The position numbers and the translations under genes were made by a program. From Caldilineaceae bacterium (GTDB lineage Bacteria > Chloroflexota > Anaerolineae > Caldilineales > Caldilineaceae), in the NCBI GenBank assembly GCA_022821585.1, contig JAJEDI010000049.1:1-64000 (forward strand): a stretch of 64,000 nucleotides of DNA, given 5' to 3'. Positions 36,427 to 44,908 of this stretch are shown piece by piece. Under the pieces are notes generated by a model. That model saw only the letters and a program-made list of their open reading frames with translations, made no database searches and was not told where the DNA came from. Numbering within the stretch: position 1 is the first letter of the stretch; each line of letters opens with the position of its first letter.

Positions 36427-37851
36427 ATGGGTCGAATCCTCACGGTGTCATTCGCACCGGTTCGTGAGAAGATGGAACACGCGGGTCTGGACGACCTGCT
36501 GATTCGCGGCTTTGAACATTACTATGCACAGCTTTGCGGCGGCGCCACAGGTTACATCCCCGGCGCCAGCGCACGCCCACCATCAGATATAGCGCACAGC
36601 TCCACGGCCGTCGGTTTTCATGAAGAAGGCCTGGACGCGCTCGGCCGGCTCGTCGTCGTGAAACTGAACGGCGGGCTCGGCGCGACGATGGGTCTGCATG
36701 GGCCGAGATCGCTGCTGATGGTGAAAGACGGGTTGCGCTTCCTCGATATTATTGTCCGCCACGTCCTGCACCTGCGACGGAAGATGACGACCCGACTGCC
36801 TCTCATCTTCATGAACAGTTACAGCACGCAGGAAGCTACGCAAAGGGCGCTTACCGACTATCCGCAATTGACCGAAGGCGACGCCGGGGCCTTACCCCTC
36901 ACTTTTCTGCAGAACAAAGTTCCCAAGATATGGCAGGAGACTCTGCAGCCGGTGGCGTGGCATCAAGACCCGGCGAAAGAGTGGTGCCCACCCGGACACG
37001 GTGACATCTACCTCACCCTGCACATGAGCAGCATGTTGAGCAAGATGCTCGCACTCGGGTACGAATACATGTTTGTCAGCAACGCCGACAACCTGGGCGC
37101 AACGGTCGACACCGACATTCTCGGCTACTTCTCGGCGCGCAAGCTACCTTTTCTAATGGAGGTTACCGCCCGAACTGCGGCCGACCGCAAGGGGGGTCAC
37201 CTTGCCCAGAGTCCCGATGGGCGGCTGCTGTTGCGCGAGATTGCCCAGTGCCCGCCAGAGGAGATCGCACAGTTCCAGGACATTGACCGCTACCGCCTGT
37301 TCAATACCAACAATCTGTGGATTCACCTGCCATCGTTGCGAGAGTTGCTGCAGGAGCGGGATGGTTTTCTGGATCTACCGATGATCGTCAACAACAAGCC
37401 GGTGGACCCTTCGCGCCCGGACTCCCCACCTGTCTTCCAACTGGAGACGGCGGTTGGCCTGGCGATCTCCGCATTTGACGGGTCGCAGGCGATCCAAGTG
37501 CCGCGCGACCGCTTCATGCCGGTCAAAAAATGCAATGACCTGCTCGCGTTACGTTCCGATGCCTACCGATTGAGCCAGGAACAGTGCATCGGTCTGGATC
37601 CGCGTCGGGGTACCGACCCCTTTCCTGGCGGTGCGCCCCTTGTCGAACTGGACGACCGCTTCTACCAGTTCATCGAACAGATCCAGGAACGATTTCCCCA
37701 CGGGCCGCCTTCACTGCTCCGGTGCCGCAGCTTTTCGGTTGCAGGCCCCTACACCTTTGGCGCCTCGGTGTCGGTGGAAGGCGACGTCAGTTTGTCTAAC
37801 AGCTCGGACACGCCGGTCGATATCCCCGACGGCGCCGTCCTCTCCGGATAG
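36427..37851 (+). CDS. UTP--glucose-1-phosphate uridylyltransferase, eukaryotic-type family
   Basis: 474 residues; GAGG seven bases before the ATG. UDPGP-family (PF01704) enzyme, the type found in eukaryotes and a minority of bacteria, not GalU. The nucleotide-binding signature is KLNGGLGATMGL at 79-90, with KDGLRFLDI following; the UTP-contact loop is WCPPGHGDIY, and SNADNLGATVD holds the metal-binding Asp. The Lys of RFMPVKKCNDLL near 360 contacts phosphates in the family. It would supply UDP-glucose or a related UDP-sugar for the envelope glycosyltransferases in the window. The sugar cannot be fixed. Lies 60 bp behind the GGT-like gene. Confidence 0.88.
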   Translation: MGRILTVSFAPVREKMEHAGLDDLLIRGFEHYYAQLCGGATGYIPGASARPPSDIAHSSTAVGFHEEGLDALGRLVVVKLNGGLGATMGLHGPRSLLMVKDGLRFLDIIVRHVLHLRRKMTTRLPLIFMNSYSTQEATQRALTDYPQLTEGDAGALPLTFLQNKVPKIWQETLQPVAWHQDPAKEWCPPGHGDIYLTLHMSSMLSKMLALGYEYMFVSNADNLGATVDTDILGYFSARKLPFLMEVTARTAADRKGGHLAQSPDGRLLLREIAQCPPEEIAQFQDIDRYRLFNTNNLWIHLPSLRELLQERDGFLDLPMIVNNKPVDPSRPDSPPVFQLETAVGLAISAFDGSQAIQVPRDRFMPVKKCNDLLALRSDAYRLSQEQCIGLDPRRGTDPFPGGAPLVELDDRFYQFIEQIQERFPHGPPSLLRCRSFSVAGPYTFGASVSVEGDVSLSNSSDTPVDIPDGAVLSG

Positions 37852-37898
37852 GCATGCCGCCTGCGGCCGGTGGATGTTCGGCCGCGATCAGGCGGCTG

Positions 37899-40121
37899 CT
37901 AGCTGTGCCGCTTGCGCATCTGTTCCAGGAGAAGCGACTTACCCCTGTGATATCCGTGCCATAGCAGCGGGCTGGGCGACCAGTCCCACGCGCCCGTATG
38001 TAAGGCCATGCGGGCGGCGAAGCCCTCTTTGAAGCGCCAAACGCCCTGCAGGGGATCGGCCGGATCGTCCGGGTTTGTCGGCGCACCCCACCAGTCATAG
38101 ACCGTGCAGCCCTGTGCCCTGGCCCACTGCAGAGCCCGCCACTGTAACAGGTAGTTGGGCATGTCGCGGCGGCGCCGGGCACTGCTGGCCCCGTTGAAAT
38201 AGAGAGTCTGGCGCCCGTAACGGAGCAGGAACAGGCCGGCAACGGGCTGAGACTCCTGCGGGTGCCCGGCCAACAGCAGCGCTCCGCCGGTCCGCGTCGC
38301 CTCGTCCTCCTGCATCTTCAGGAACATACGCCACAAGGCGTCGTAGTAGGCGAAGGGGCGGATCAGAAAACCGTCGCGGGCGCTCGTCTCCTGGTAGAGT
38401 CGATAGAAGCCCGGCAAGTCTGAAACGTCGCCGCAGCGGACGGTCACCCCGCGCCGTTCGGCCAGCCGGATGTTATAGCGCCATTTACTCTTGAACGAGG
38501 CCAGCAGCTCTTCGTCGGATTGGGTGATGTCGGTAAAACCGGTGTTTTTGAACTGGATCTGCTCCGGGCTGAAGCGCCAGTTGCGCTGTAGCAGCAGTTG
38601 TTTCAGGCGGACCCCTTCGCCATCCTTTTCGCCGACATCAGGATCGATTTTTACCTGGACGCATTTCCGCCGCCGGCACAGCTCTTCGATCTGTGCCAGT
38701 ACCAGCGCAGCTGCTTCGTCATCCGACCAGTCCAGCAGGGGACCCTTGGGCACATAGGCAACGCGCAAGGGCAGCGCCGGCGAAGGCTGCCGAGACAGCC
38801 ACTGAAAGGCCCCCAAGGGGCGGCCGCCGCGCAACAGGCGAAAGCGTTCAACGCGCCAGCCACTGCCGGCTTTGACGACACCCCACGACCAACTTTGCAG
38901 CACGTGGCTGCGGTCGGGCGGCAGCTGGGCCAACAGTTCTTCCCACGCCGCGGCCGTCACCACCGGCTCAATGGCTACGCCGGTGGAGGAAGGAGAGGGG
39001 GCCTTCGCTCGCTCCTCCTGCTTCTTTACCCCATGCCTGCTTCGACCAGCTCGGTCCTTCGCCAGCAGTGCGCCCTGATAGAGGTTGTAGACCTGTCGCT
39101 GCAAGGGAAGATCCCAGGCTCCGACTGTGCGCTCAAGTGCGCCGCCGAAGCCCTGTTTGAAACGGAAAACACCCCAAAGATCGCCGGCTGGAAGCGCATT
39201 GAGGTCGACCGGCGCCTTCTCGGCGGAAACGGCCTTGCGCCCTTCCTCCCAGAGTCCGGTGGCTATGGCGCCGATCTCATCGGGGATGCCCCAGAGATCA
39301 TAGCGTGCGCAGCCGCGTTTCTTTGCCCAGCGCATGGCTTCCCATTGGAGCGCGTGGTTGGGCATGAGGTTGCGACGGCGGTTGTTGCTGGCCCCCCAGA
39401 GGTAGCAGGCGGTCGAACCGGCGGCGAACACAGCGATGCTGGCGAGCGGGTCGCCCTCATAGCAAGCCAGGAGAAAGGTGCCCCAGCGGGCGGCCAGCAG
39501 TTCGTAGGCGTCCCGGTAGTAGGCGGCGCTGTGGACGGAAAAGCCGTCCCGCTCTCCGGTCTCTTCCATCAGCTGCTGGAACAGAGGCAGCTCATTCGCC
39601 TGCAGCTCGCGCACGCTGACGCCTTTGCGCGCGGCCAGCCGGATGTTGTAGCGCCACTTGCTCTTCATGCGTGCGAGGATCGTATCGTCGTCCGGCTGCA
39701 GATCGACGACGACGGTGCTGCGGGGTTGAATCGATTGGGAGCTGGGATGGAAGCCGGCGGCGCTGAGCCGCTGCCGGCTGGCGGCCGTGTCGAGCAGGTC
39801 CGGCTCGATCTTCAGGGCGAACGCCCCCTCCTGCCGGGCAACATCGCACATGCGCGCCACGACAGCTTCGGTCAGCGCGGCGTCGGACCAGTCTACAACT
39901 GGACCTCTGGGGACGTATGCCAGAACCTGGCCCAGGATTCTGCGAAAGAGGACCATCGCTCCGGCTTGTGCGGCGCCGCCGTCTGCGGTTTGCGGCAGGA
40001 GTACGCTTCTGGCCCACCAGCCTGAGCGGCATTTCAGGGCCGCCCATTCGCTCGTTTGCAAGAGATGGCCGGCGGTATGTTTGCTGACGAACTCATTCCA
40101 TTCAGCTGCTTGATCTGTCAC
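37899..40121 (-). CDS. Double-length FemABX-type peptidyltransferase (two complete copies in tandem)
   Basis: 740 residues from GTG 40121, which has AGGGGG upstream and gives a normal N-terminus; ATG 40202 would add 27 unconserved residues. Two full FemABX units, about 1-350 and 385-740, are joined by a short linker. Paired motifs: KSKWRYNIRLAARKGVSV with KSKWRYNIRLAERRGVTV; MPNHALQWEAMRWAKKRGC with MPNYLLQWRALQWARAQGC; YDLWG with YDWWG. Single FemABX proteins of about 350-420 residues add amino acids from aminoacyl-tRNA to the lipid II side chain at the membrane, so this could add two residues or be a fixed dimer. Both copies keep the conserved residues. Confidence 0.87.
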   Translation of the reverse strand: MTDQAAEWNEFVSKHTAGHLLQTSEWAALKCRSGWWARSVLLPQTADGGAAQAGAMVLFRRILGQVLAYVPRGPVVDWSDAALTEAVVARMCDVARQEGAFALKIEPDLLDTAASRQRLSAAGFHPSSQSIQPRSTVVVDLQPDDDTILARMKSKWRYNIRLAARKGVSVRELQANELPLFQQLMEETGERDGFSVHSAAYYRDAYELLAARWGTFLLACYEGDPLASIAVFAAGSTACYLWGASNNRRRNLMPNHALQWEAMRWAKKRGCARYDLWGIPDEIGAIATGLWEEGRKAVSAEKAPVDLNALPAGDLWGVFRFKQGFGGALERTVGAWDLPLQRQVYNLYQGALLAKDRAGRSRHGVKKQEERAKAPSPSSTGVAIEPVVTAAAWEELLAQLPPDRSHVLQSWSWGVVKAGSGWRVERFRLLRGGRPLGAFQWLSRQPSPALPLRVAYVPKGPLLDWSDDEAAALVLAQIEELCRRRKCVQVKIDPDVGEKDGEGVRLKQLLLQRNWRFSPEQIQFKNTGFTDITQSDEELLASFKSKWRYNIRLAERRGVTVRCGDVSDLPGFYRLYQETSARDGFLIRPFAYYDALWRMFLKMQEDEATRTGGALLLAGHPQESQPVAGLFLLRYGRQTLYFNGASSARRRRDMPNYLLQWRALQWARAQGCTVYDWWGAPTNPDDPADPLQGVWRFKEGFAARMALHTGAWDWSPSPLLWHGYHRGKSLLLEQMRKRHS

Positions 40122-40502
40122 TGTTCCCCCTGTCGTCCCGCAGGCATACCCGGCCAGGAGACGCTGGCCCGGAAGGCGCTGGACTTGCGGCTGCCCCTTC
40201 ATCTTTCGACGCAGCCGCGCCGCGTTACCGGCGCCATCTGTCGATCATACCATACTGACCAGAACAGAATAGAAAGCCGGCGCCATTCATATCTCGCAGC
40301 CGCCTCGGTCCACCGGACAGGCGGCGGCCAGAGTGAAAACGGTCAAAATTTGACACGTCCACGGCTCACTGCTATCGTCAAATTCGTGTCATCTTTGTGG
40401 CTGCCTTCGATTAAAATTGCCCGCAGGCCGATAGCGGCGGCGTCCGGGAGATCTTGTTCACTTGCCTTCGACACGGAAGTTCAGTGGAGAAGGAAGAGCG
40501 CA
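40122..40502. other. Divergent upstream region of the FemABX and modA genes
   Basis: About 380 bp. An open frame in phase with modA crosses it but lacks signal-peptide character and a start signal. It contains a candidate promoter/operator at 40342-40391. Otherwise nothing recognisable. Confidence 0.5.
40342..40391 (+). promoter_or_regulatory. Candidate modA promoter with palindromic operator
   Basis: TTGACA (40350-40355), 17-bp spacer, TATCGT (40373-40378). GTCAAAATTTGAC (40342-40354) is a perfect 13-base palindrome overlapping the -35. TGACACG (40351-40357) is repeated inverted as CGTGTCA (40385-40391), centred about 34 bp away. Two overlapping dyads around one promoter suggest a regulator, possibly molybdate-responsive, but the match to any known ModE site was not established. 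Confidence 0.5.
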
Positions 40503-41438
40503 TTGCGGAGGGACACGCCGGCCCTGAATCGGGCATTGCCGCGTGCCCGTTTACTCAACGCGGCGGCCGCGCTGCTACTGGGCAGTCTGCTTCTGGGCGG
40601 TTGCGGCGGGCCAGCTGCCGGCGGTGCAACATCATCGGAGACAGCCGTCGTGACGGTCTTCGCGGCCGCGTCGCTAACCGATGTCTTCCAAGAGGCAGCC
40701 AGGTCGTTCAGCCGCAGCGGCCATACGGGAAACGTCGAATTCAACTTTGCCGGTTCCCAGAAGCTGGCCGGTCAACTGCGCGAGGGAGCGCGTGCCGATA
40801 TTTTCGCCTCGGCTGACGAGATGCAGATGCAGGCGGCTATCGACGCCGGACGAATCGGGAAGAGGAGCGTGAAGACATTCGCTTGCAATCGGTTGATAGT
40901 CGGCTACGGCCGAGGGGGCACGGGAGCTGCCGACGGCGCGCCGGGGCTCGAATCATTGCTGAAACTGGCCCAGCCCGGTCATAAGATTGTCGTCGGCGCA
41001 GAAGCCGTACCGATCGGACAGTATACGCGTCAGTTTCTGGCCAATGCCGCGCAGGACGACCGCTTTGGGCCCGGTTTTCGCGGCGGCTTCGAGGCCAATA
41101 TCGTGTCGGAAGAACAGAATGTGCGGGGCATTCTCAGCAAACTGCAGTTGGGCGAGGCCGATGCCGGCGTCGTCTACGCCAGCGACCTCGTTGGCAATTC
41201 AGAGCTGCAACGCATGGAGATTCCAGCCCATCTCAACGTCTCAGCAGTCTATCCGATCGCTCTGACATTGGACAGCAGGCAGCCGGAGCAGGCAGCAACC
41301 TTCGTCACATTCTTGTTTTCCCAAGAAGGCACCGCTGTGCTGGAAGCGCACGGCTTTTCGACCGGATGCCGGGCTGAAGTTTCGAGTGGGGCCTCAGGGG
41401 CTGCGGGGGCAGAGGTTTTGGGCTATGCGAACGACTGA
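40503..41438 (+). CDS. modA: Molybdate ABC transporter substrate-binding lipoprotein
   Basis: 311 residues from TTG 40503, chosen because AAGGAAG lies seven bases upstream and a clean lipoprotein signal follows (LLNAAAALLLGSLLLGGC, Cys34). ModA-type periplasmic-fold binding protein: TVFAAASLTDVFQEAA at the mature N-terminus, FNFAGSQKLAGQLREGA with the oxyanion-contact Ser, DIFASADEMQM, LIVGY, VIGQYTR-like VPIGQYTRQFLANA, and ADAGVVYASDL. It captures molybdate or tungstate outside the membrane. It overlaps modB by 14 bp, so the two are coupled. The ATPase gene modC is not next to them. Confidence 0.9.
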   Translation: MRRDTPALNRALPRARLLNAAAALLLGSLLLGGCGGPAAGGATSSETAVVTVFAAASLTDVFQEAARSFSRSGHTGNVEFNFAGSQKLAGQLREGARADIFASADEMQMQAAIDAGRIGKRSVKTFACNRLIVGYGRGGTGAADGAPGLESLLKLAQPGHKIVVGAEAVPIGQYTRQFLANAAQDDRFGPGFRGGFEANIVSEEQNVRGILSKLQLGEADAGVVYASDLVGNSELQRMEIPAHLNVSAVYPIALTLDSRQPEQAATFVTFLFSQEGTAVLEAHGFSTGCRAEVSSGASGAAGAEVLGYAND

Positions 41439-42279
41439 AGCCGCCGAAGCAATGGGCATCCCCGTCGACCGGGCGCGGGACGACCAGCACTCTTCCAATC
41501 GCCTCTCGCGACCGGGCATTGCTCTCTTCTGGTCGGCCGTGCCCATGATCCTATTCCTGACGCTTCCTCTACTGGCACTGATCTGGCGCACAGAGCTGAC
41601 CGACATCATCACACACCTGGCCCAGCCTGTGGCTCGCCGGGCTATCGTTCTGAGCCTGTGGACATCGGCCACAGCGACGCTTCTGTCAATTCTGCTGGGC
41701 ACGCCGCTGGCGGTGCTGATGACCCGGCGACAGTTTCGGGGACGCCGGGCACTGGACACGCTCATCGACCTCCCGACCGTCCTGCCTCCCGCTGTTGCCG
41801 GGCTGGCCCTGCTGATGGCTTTTGGCCGCCGGGGGATGCTGGGACAGGGGCTGTCGGTGGCCGGAATAGAGATCGCCTTTACTTCGCTGGCGGTCATTTT
41901 GGCGCAGCTATTCGTGGCTTCCCCTTACTACATCCGCGCGGCAATCGGCGGTCTCAGCCGCAGCGCGGTTGAGTTGGAAGAGGCCGCGTCACTGGACGGG
42001 GCCGACGGCCGGCAGATCTTCCGCTTTGTAACGGTCCCTCTTGCCCGCGCCTCACTGCTGGGCGGACTGGTCATGACGTGGGCAAGGGCTCTCGGTGATT
42101 TCGGCGCCACCATCCTCTTCGCCGGCAACTATCCCGGGCGTACGCAGACGATGCCCCTGGCCATCTATATCGGTTTCGAACTGGACCTCGACGTGGCTCT
42201 GGCCTTATCCGTTGTCCTCATGGCGACCGCGTTCGCCATTCTCTTGCTCGTAAAGTGGCTTCTGGGACGCACCGGATAA
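41425..42279 (+). CDS. modB: Molybdate ABC transporter permease
   Basis: 284 residues from ATG 41425 inside the modA 3' end, with AGAGG upstream. About six membrane helices. The EAA loop that contacts the ATPase is intact: EEAASLDGADGRQIFRFVTV from 185, followed by LPLA-like PLARASLLGGL. LDTLIDLPTVLPPAVAGLALL and GDFGATILFAGNYPGRTQTMPLAIY are typical of ModB/CysT-type permeases. ModB forms the membrane channel with ModA and ModC. The next gene is an amino-acid degradation enzyme, so a ModC must be supplied from elsewhere. Confidence 0.9.
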   Translation: MRTTEAAEAMGIPVDRARDDQHSSNRLSRPGIALFWSAVPMILFLTLPLLALIWRTELTDIITHLAQPVARRAIVLSLWTSATATLLSILLGTPLAVLMTRRQFRGRRALDTLIDLPTVLPPAVAGLALLMAFGRRGMLGQGLSVAGIEIAFTSLAVILAQLFVASPYYIRAAIGGLSRSAVELEEAASLDGADGRQIFRFVTVPLARASLLGGLVMTWARALGDFGATILFAGNYPGRTQTMPLAIYIGFELDLDVALALSVVLMATAFAILLLVKWLLGRTG

Positions 42280-42408
42280 ATTGCGTCCGGTTTTTACGGT
42301 CCAGCCCCCAGTCCATCGCTTTGTGGTTCAGATAGGCGATCGGGACAAAAGGGCGTGTTGCGCGCCCAACTCCGCCTATCTCACGGCCGCTTTTCGACCC
42401 ATCATCAG

Positions 42409-43371
42409 ATGAATCACAGTTCCGACGACATCCCGATCATCGAAGCGGTTCCCAACTTTTCCGAGGGTCGCCGCACCGATGTCATCGACGAGCTGGCGAC
42501 AGCAGTCCAGAGGTCCGGCGCCCGTCTTCTCGATCGCACCAGCGATGCAGACCACAACCGCACCGTTCTCACGGTTGCGGGCCCGCCGGAACCGGTATTG
42601 CAAGGGCTGTTCAACGCGGTCGGGGTGGCTGTCGCCCGCATCGACGTCAGGCGGCATCGGGGCGTCCACCCCAGACTGGGGGCGGCCGATGTCGTCCCGC
42701 TCGTGCCGATTCGCAACACTCAACTTGCAGATTGTGCTCTCCTGGCCCGGCAACTGGGTCGTCGCATCGGTGATGAGCTGGATGTGCCGGTCTACCTTTA
42801 CGGAGAAGCGGCCACTGGGCGGGAACGCCGTAATCTGGCCGACGTCCGGCGCGGTGAATATGAGGCCCTGGTCCGGGATATTCACGACCCGCGGCGCACG
42901 CCGGATTTCGGTCCTGCCAAGGTGGGGCCTGCGGGCGCGGTCATCGTCGGGGCCAGGCCGATACTCATCGCCTTCAACGTCTTCCTGCGCACTGCCGACG
43001 TCGCAGTAGCCAGAGCCATTGCCCGCCGGATTCGCGAGCGCGACGGCGGTCTGACGGCGGTCCGAGCCCTGGGCCTGCTGGTCGATGGACAGGCCCAGGT
43101 GAGCATGAATCTCGTCGACTACGGCGCCACATCTCCTCATGCGGCGGTCGAAGCAGTCCGTCGACAGGGCGCCCTCCACGGCGTCGCGCTCGACCGCAGC
43201 GAACTGATCGGCCTTATTCCTGCCGGCGCCCTGCCGGGGCTCGTTAAGCCGGACACGGAAGGCGAGGGAGAGTCTCTTTCGGCCAGCGCTTTGGCAGCGG
43301 CTGCCAAAAAGCTCCTGCTACCGGACCTGAGCCCGGATCGCGTGCTGGAAGTTGCGTTACGCCAATTGTAG
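42409..43371 (+). CDS. ftcD: Glutamate formimidoyltransferase
   Basis: 320 residues from ATG 42409; GTG 42355 is possible and adds 18. Transfers the formimino group of N-formimino-glutamate, a histidine breakdown product, to tetrahydrofolate. EAVPNFSEGRR opens the N-terminal subdomain, HRGVHPRLGAADVVPLVP holds the catalytic His, VYLYGEAATG, YEALVRDIHDPRRTPDFGP and GAVIVGARPILIAFNVFLRT follow. The cyclodeaminase domain found in the mammalian bifunctional enzyme is absent; the gene ends after the formimidoyltransferase part and a short tail. No other histidine-degradation gene is adjacent. Confidence 0.91.
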   Translation: MNHSSDDIPIIEAVPNFSEGRRTDVIDELATAVQRSGARLLDRTSDADHNRTVLTVAGPPEPVLQGLFNAVGVAVARIDVRRHRGVHPRLGAADVVPLVPIRNTQLADCALLARQLGRRIGDELDVPVYLYGEAATGRERRNLADVRRGEYEALVRDIHDPRRTPDFGPAKVGPAGAVIVGARPILIAFNVFLRTADVAVARAIARRIRERDGGLTAVRALGLLVDGQAQVSMNLVDYGATSPHAAVEAVRRQGALHGVALDRSELIGLIPAGALPGLVKPDTEGEGESLSASALAAAAKKLLLPDLSPDRVLEVALRQL

Positions 43372-43780
43372 AGGGAACCGGGCGCAACTGTTTTCCGCTT
43401 GTGCAGTAATGTTCAGGGAAGGAAACAGCCGGCATTGCGCACACTGGCTGTAAACGACGGCGGTGTCATTTTCACGCTTCGCCAATGCCATATCGTAGCC
43501 CGGATGGACGCCGCTGCACGGCGAACCGAGGGGGTGGTTCAGACGATCGCTTTGGCCAAAGCAGTATGCCGTGCTAGAATCAGACGCACATAGAGCAGAC
43601 AGTTCCGGCTATGATTTCTGCAAACTGTTTGACTTCCGTGATTGCCTGTTTTGGGTTCCGCGACAGTTGATCATCTGCATGCGAAGGCATTGACCACGGC
43701 CATTTTGGCTCACTTTTGCCGCCCGCGGCCCTTTCCAGCCGCATGGAGAATTGCGCAGCGGGTGAACAGCAACTCAGAAA
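43372..43780. other. Gap before the glycosyltransferase gene
   Basis: About 400 bp without a supported gene. Short open frames of 60-80 codons lack ribosome sites. It contains the candidate promoter at 43552-43580. No repeat or terminator was seen. Confidence 0.5.
43552..43580 (+). promoter_or_regulatory. Candidate promoter of the GT2 gene
   Basis: TTGGCC (43552-43557), 17-bp spacer, TAGAAT (43575-43580). Four and five of six consensus matches. About 200 bp before the start codon. Confidence 0.45.
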
Positions 43781-44800
43781 ATGCAGTCTCCTCGCCATGT
43801 CGTCTGGCAAGAATGGATTGAGAGCGGCAGTTCGCCTTCGATGCTGTCAACGAGCGGCTTGCCCTCCGAGCCCGTTGCTTCTGCAGAGGCGATCGACCTG
43901 GCGATTGTCATTGTCAACTACAACGCCAGCGCTCTCCTGTCCGGATGCCTGACATCGGTGTTCGCCTCCGTCGGCGACTTTTCCTACACGGTATGTGTTG
44001 TTGACAACGGCAGCAGTGACGACAGCGTCGCCATGATGCGCGATCGTTTCCCGCAGGCCGGCCTGATCGTTTCCGAAACCAATCTCGGCTTCAGCGCAGG
44101 CAACAATCTTGCTCTGCGCCAGCTCGGCCTCTCTGACCGCCAGCCGCTGCTCGACAGGCCGCTGGCCCGCTACATTCTTCTTCTCAATAATGACACCGTA
44201 TTGCCGGCGAACGCTCTGGCCGGCATGATACAGTTCATGGACGGGCGGCCCGAGCTCGGGGTAGCCGGTCCGCGAGTGCGGCGGCCGGACGGAACGCTCG
44301 ATCTGGCATGCCGGCGCAGTTTTCCCACACCCTGGGTGAGCTTCTGCCGGATGACCCGTCTGAGCCGGCTGTTTCCCCGGAGCAAACGATTCAACGCCTA
44401 TAATCTGAGTTACCTGCCGGAAGATGCGGTACATCCTGTGGATTCGGTCGTAGGCGCATATATGCAGGTGCGCACGCAGGCGATCCTGGAGGTCGGGCTG
44501 TTGGACGAGGCCTACTTCATGTACGGTGAAGACCTCGATTGGGCGAAGCGAATCAAGAGCGCGGGCTGGGAAGTCTGGTACAACGGCGAGGTCGAGATCA
44601 CGCATGTCAAAGAGGCCTCCAGCCGCATGAGCCGCAAAGCCCGCCGCGCCTTTTATGAAGCGATGTGGATCTTCTATCGCAAACACTACCGGGCCAACAG
44701 TTCATGGTTGCTGGACAAGCTGATCTGGCTCAGTATCTCTTTGATCGGCGGCGTTGACATTGCCATCCGGCTATGGAAACTACGACAGAAGCGAATTTAG
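43781..44800 (+). CDS. Family 2 glycosyltransferase (rhamnosyltransferase-like)
   Basis: 339 residues; ATG 43841 is an alternative start just before the conserved part. GT-A fold: DLAIVIVNYNASALLSGCLTS, VVDNGSSDDSV, ETNLGFSAGNN, and the metal-binding LLNNDTVL. VVGAYMQVRTQAILEVGLLDE and FMYGEDLDWAKRIKSAGWEVWY are typical of WbbL/RfbF-type enzymes that transfer rhamnose or another dTDP-sugar to a lipid-linked acceptor at the inner face of the membrane. The C-terminal helices (LIWLSISLIGG) may associate with the membrane. The sugar is not predictable. The adjacent initiating transferase suggests a shared role in exopolysaccharide synthesis. Confidence 0.87.
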   Translation: MQSPRHVVWQEWIESGSSPSMLSTSGLPSEPVASAEAIDLAIVIVNYNASALLSGCLTSVFASVGDFSYTVCVVDNGSSDDSVAMMRDRFPQAGLIVSETNLGFSAGNNLALRQLGLSDRQPLLDRPLARYILLLNNDTVLPANALAGMIQFMDGRPELGVAGPRVRRPDGTLDLACRRSFPTPWVSFCRMTRLSRLFPRSKRFNAYNLSYLPEDAVHPVDSVVGAYMQVRTQAILEVGLLDEAYFMYGEDLDWAKRIKSAGWEVWYNGEVEITHVKEASSRMSRKARRAFYEAMWIFYRKHYRANSSWLLDKLIWLSISLIGGVDIAIRLWKLRQKRI

Positions 44801-44908
44801 CACAGTTCTGCGCTGCGATCGATAACGAAGAACGATCTACCAGAATTTCGTGACGTTGATAGTGGAAGGCTACCAGCCGCCCACTGATGGACTCAAGCAA
44901 CAGGCACG

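Noticed and set aside
38598..40025. 475-codon plus-strand frame inside the FemABX gene, and other long antisense frames such as 17527-18456 and 12034-13131
   Set aside because: They mirror real genes on the other strand with GC-rich codon patterns; their translations have no domain character and no ribosome sites.
40056..40502. Upstream part of the modA open frame
   Set aside because: It overlaps the FemABX gene on the other strand, has no signal-peptide character and the lipoprotein signal begins right after TTG 40503, which has a strong ribosome site.
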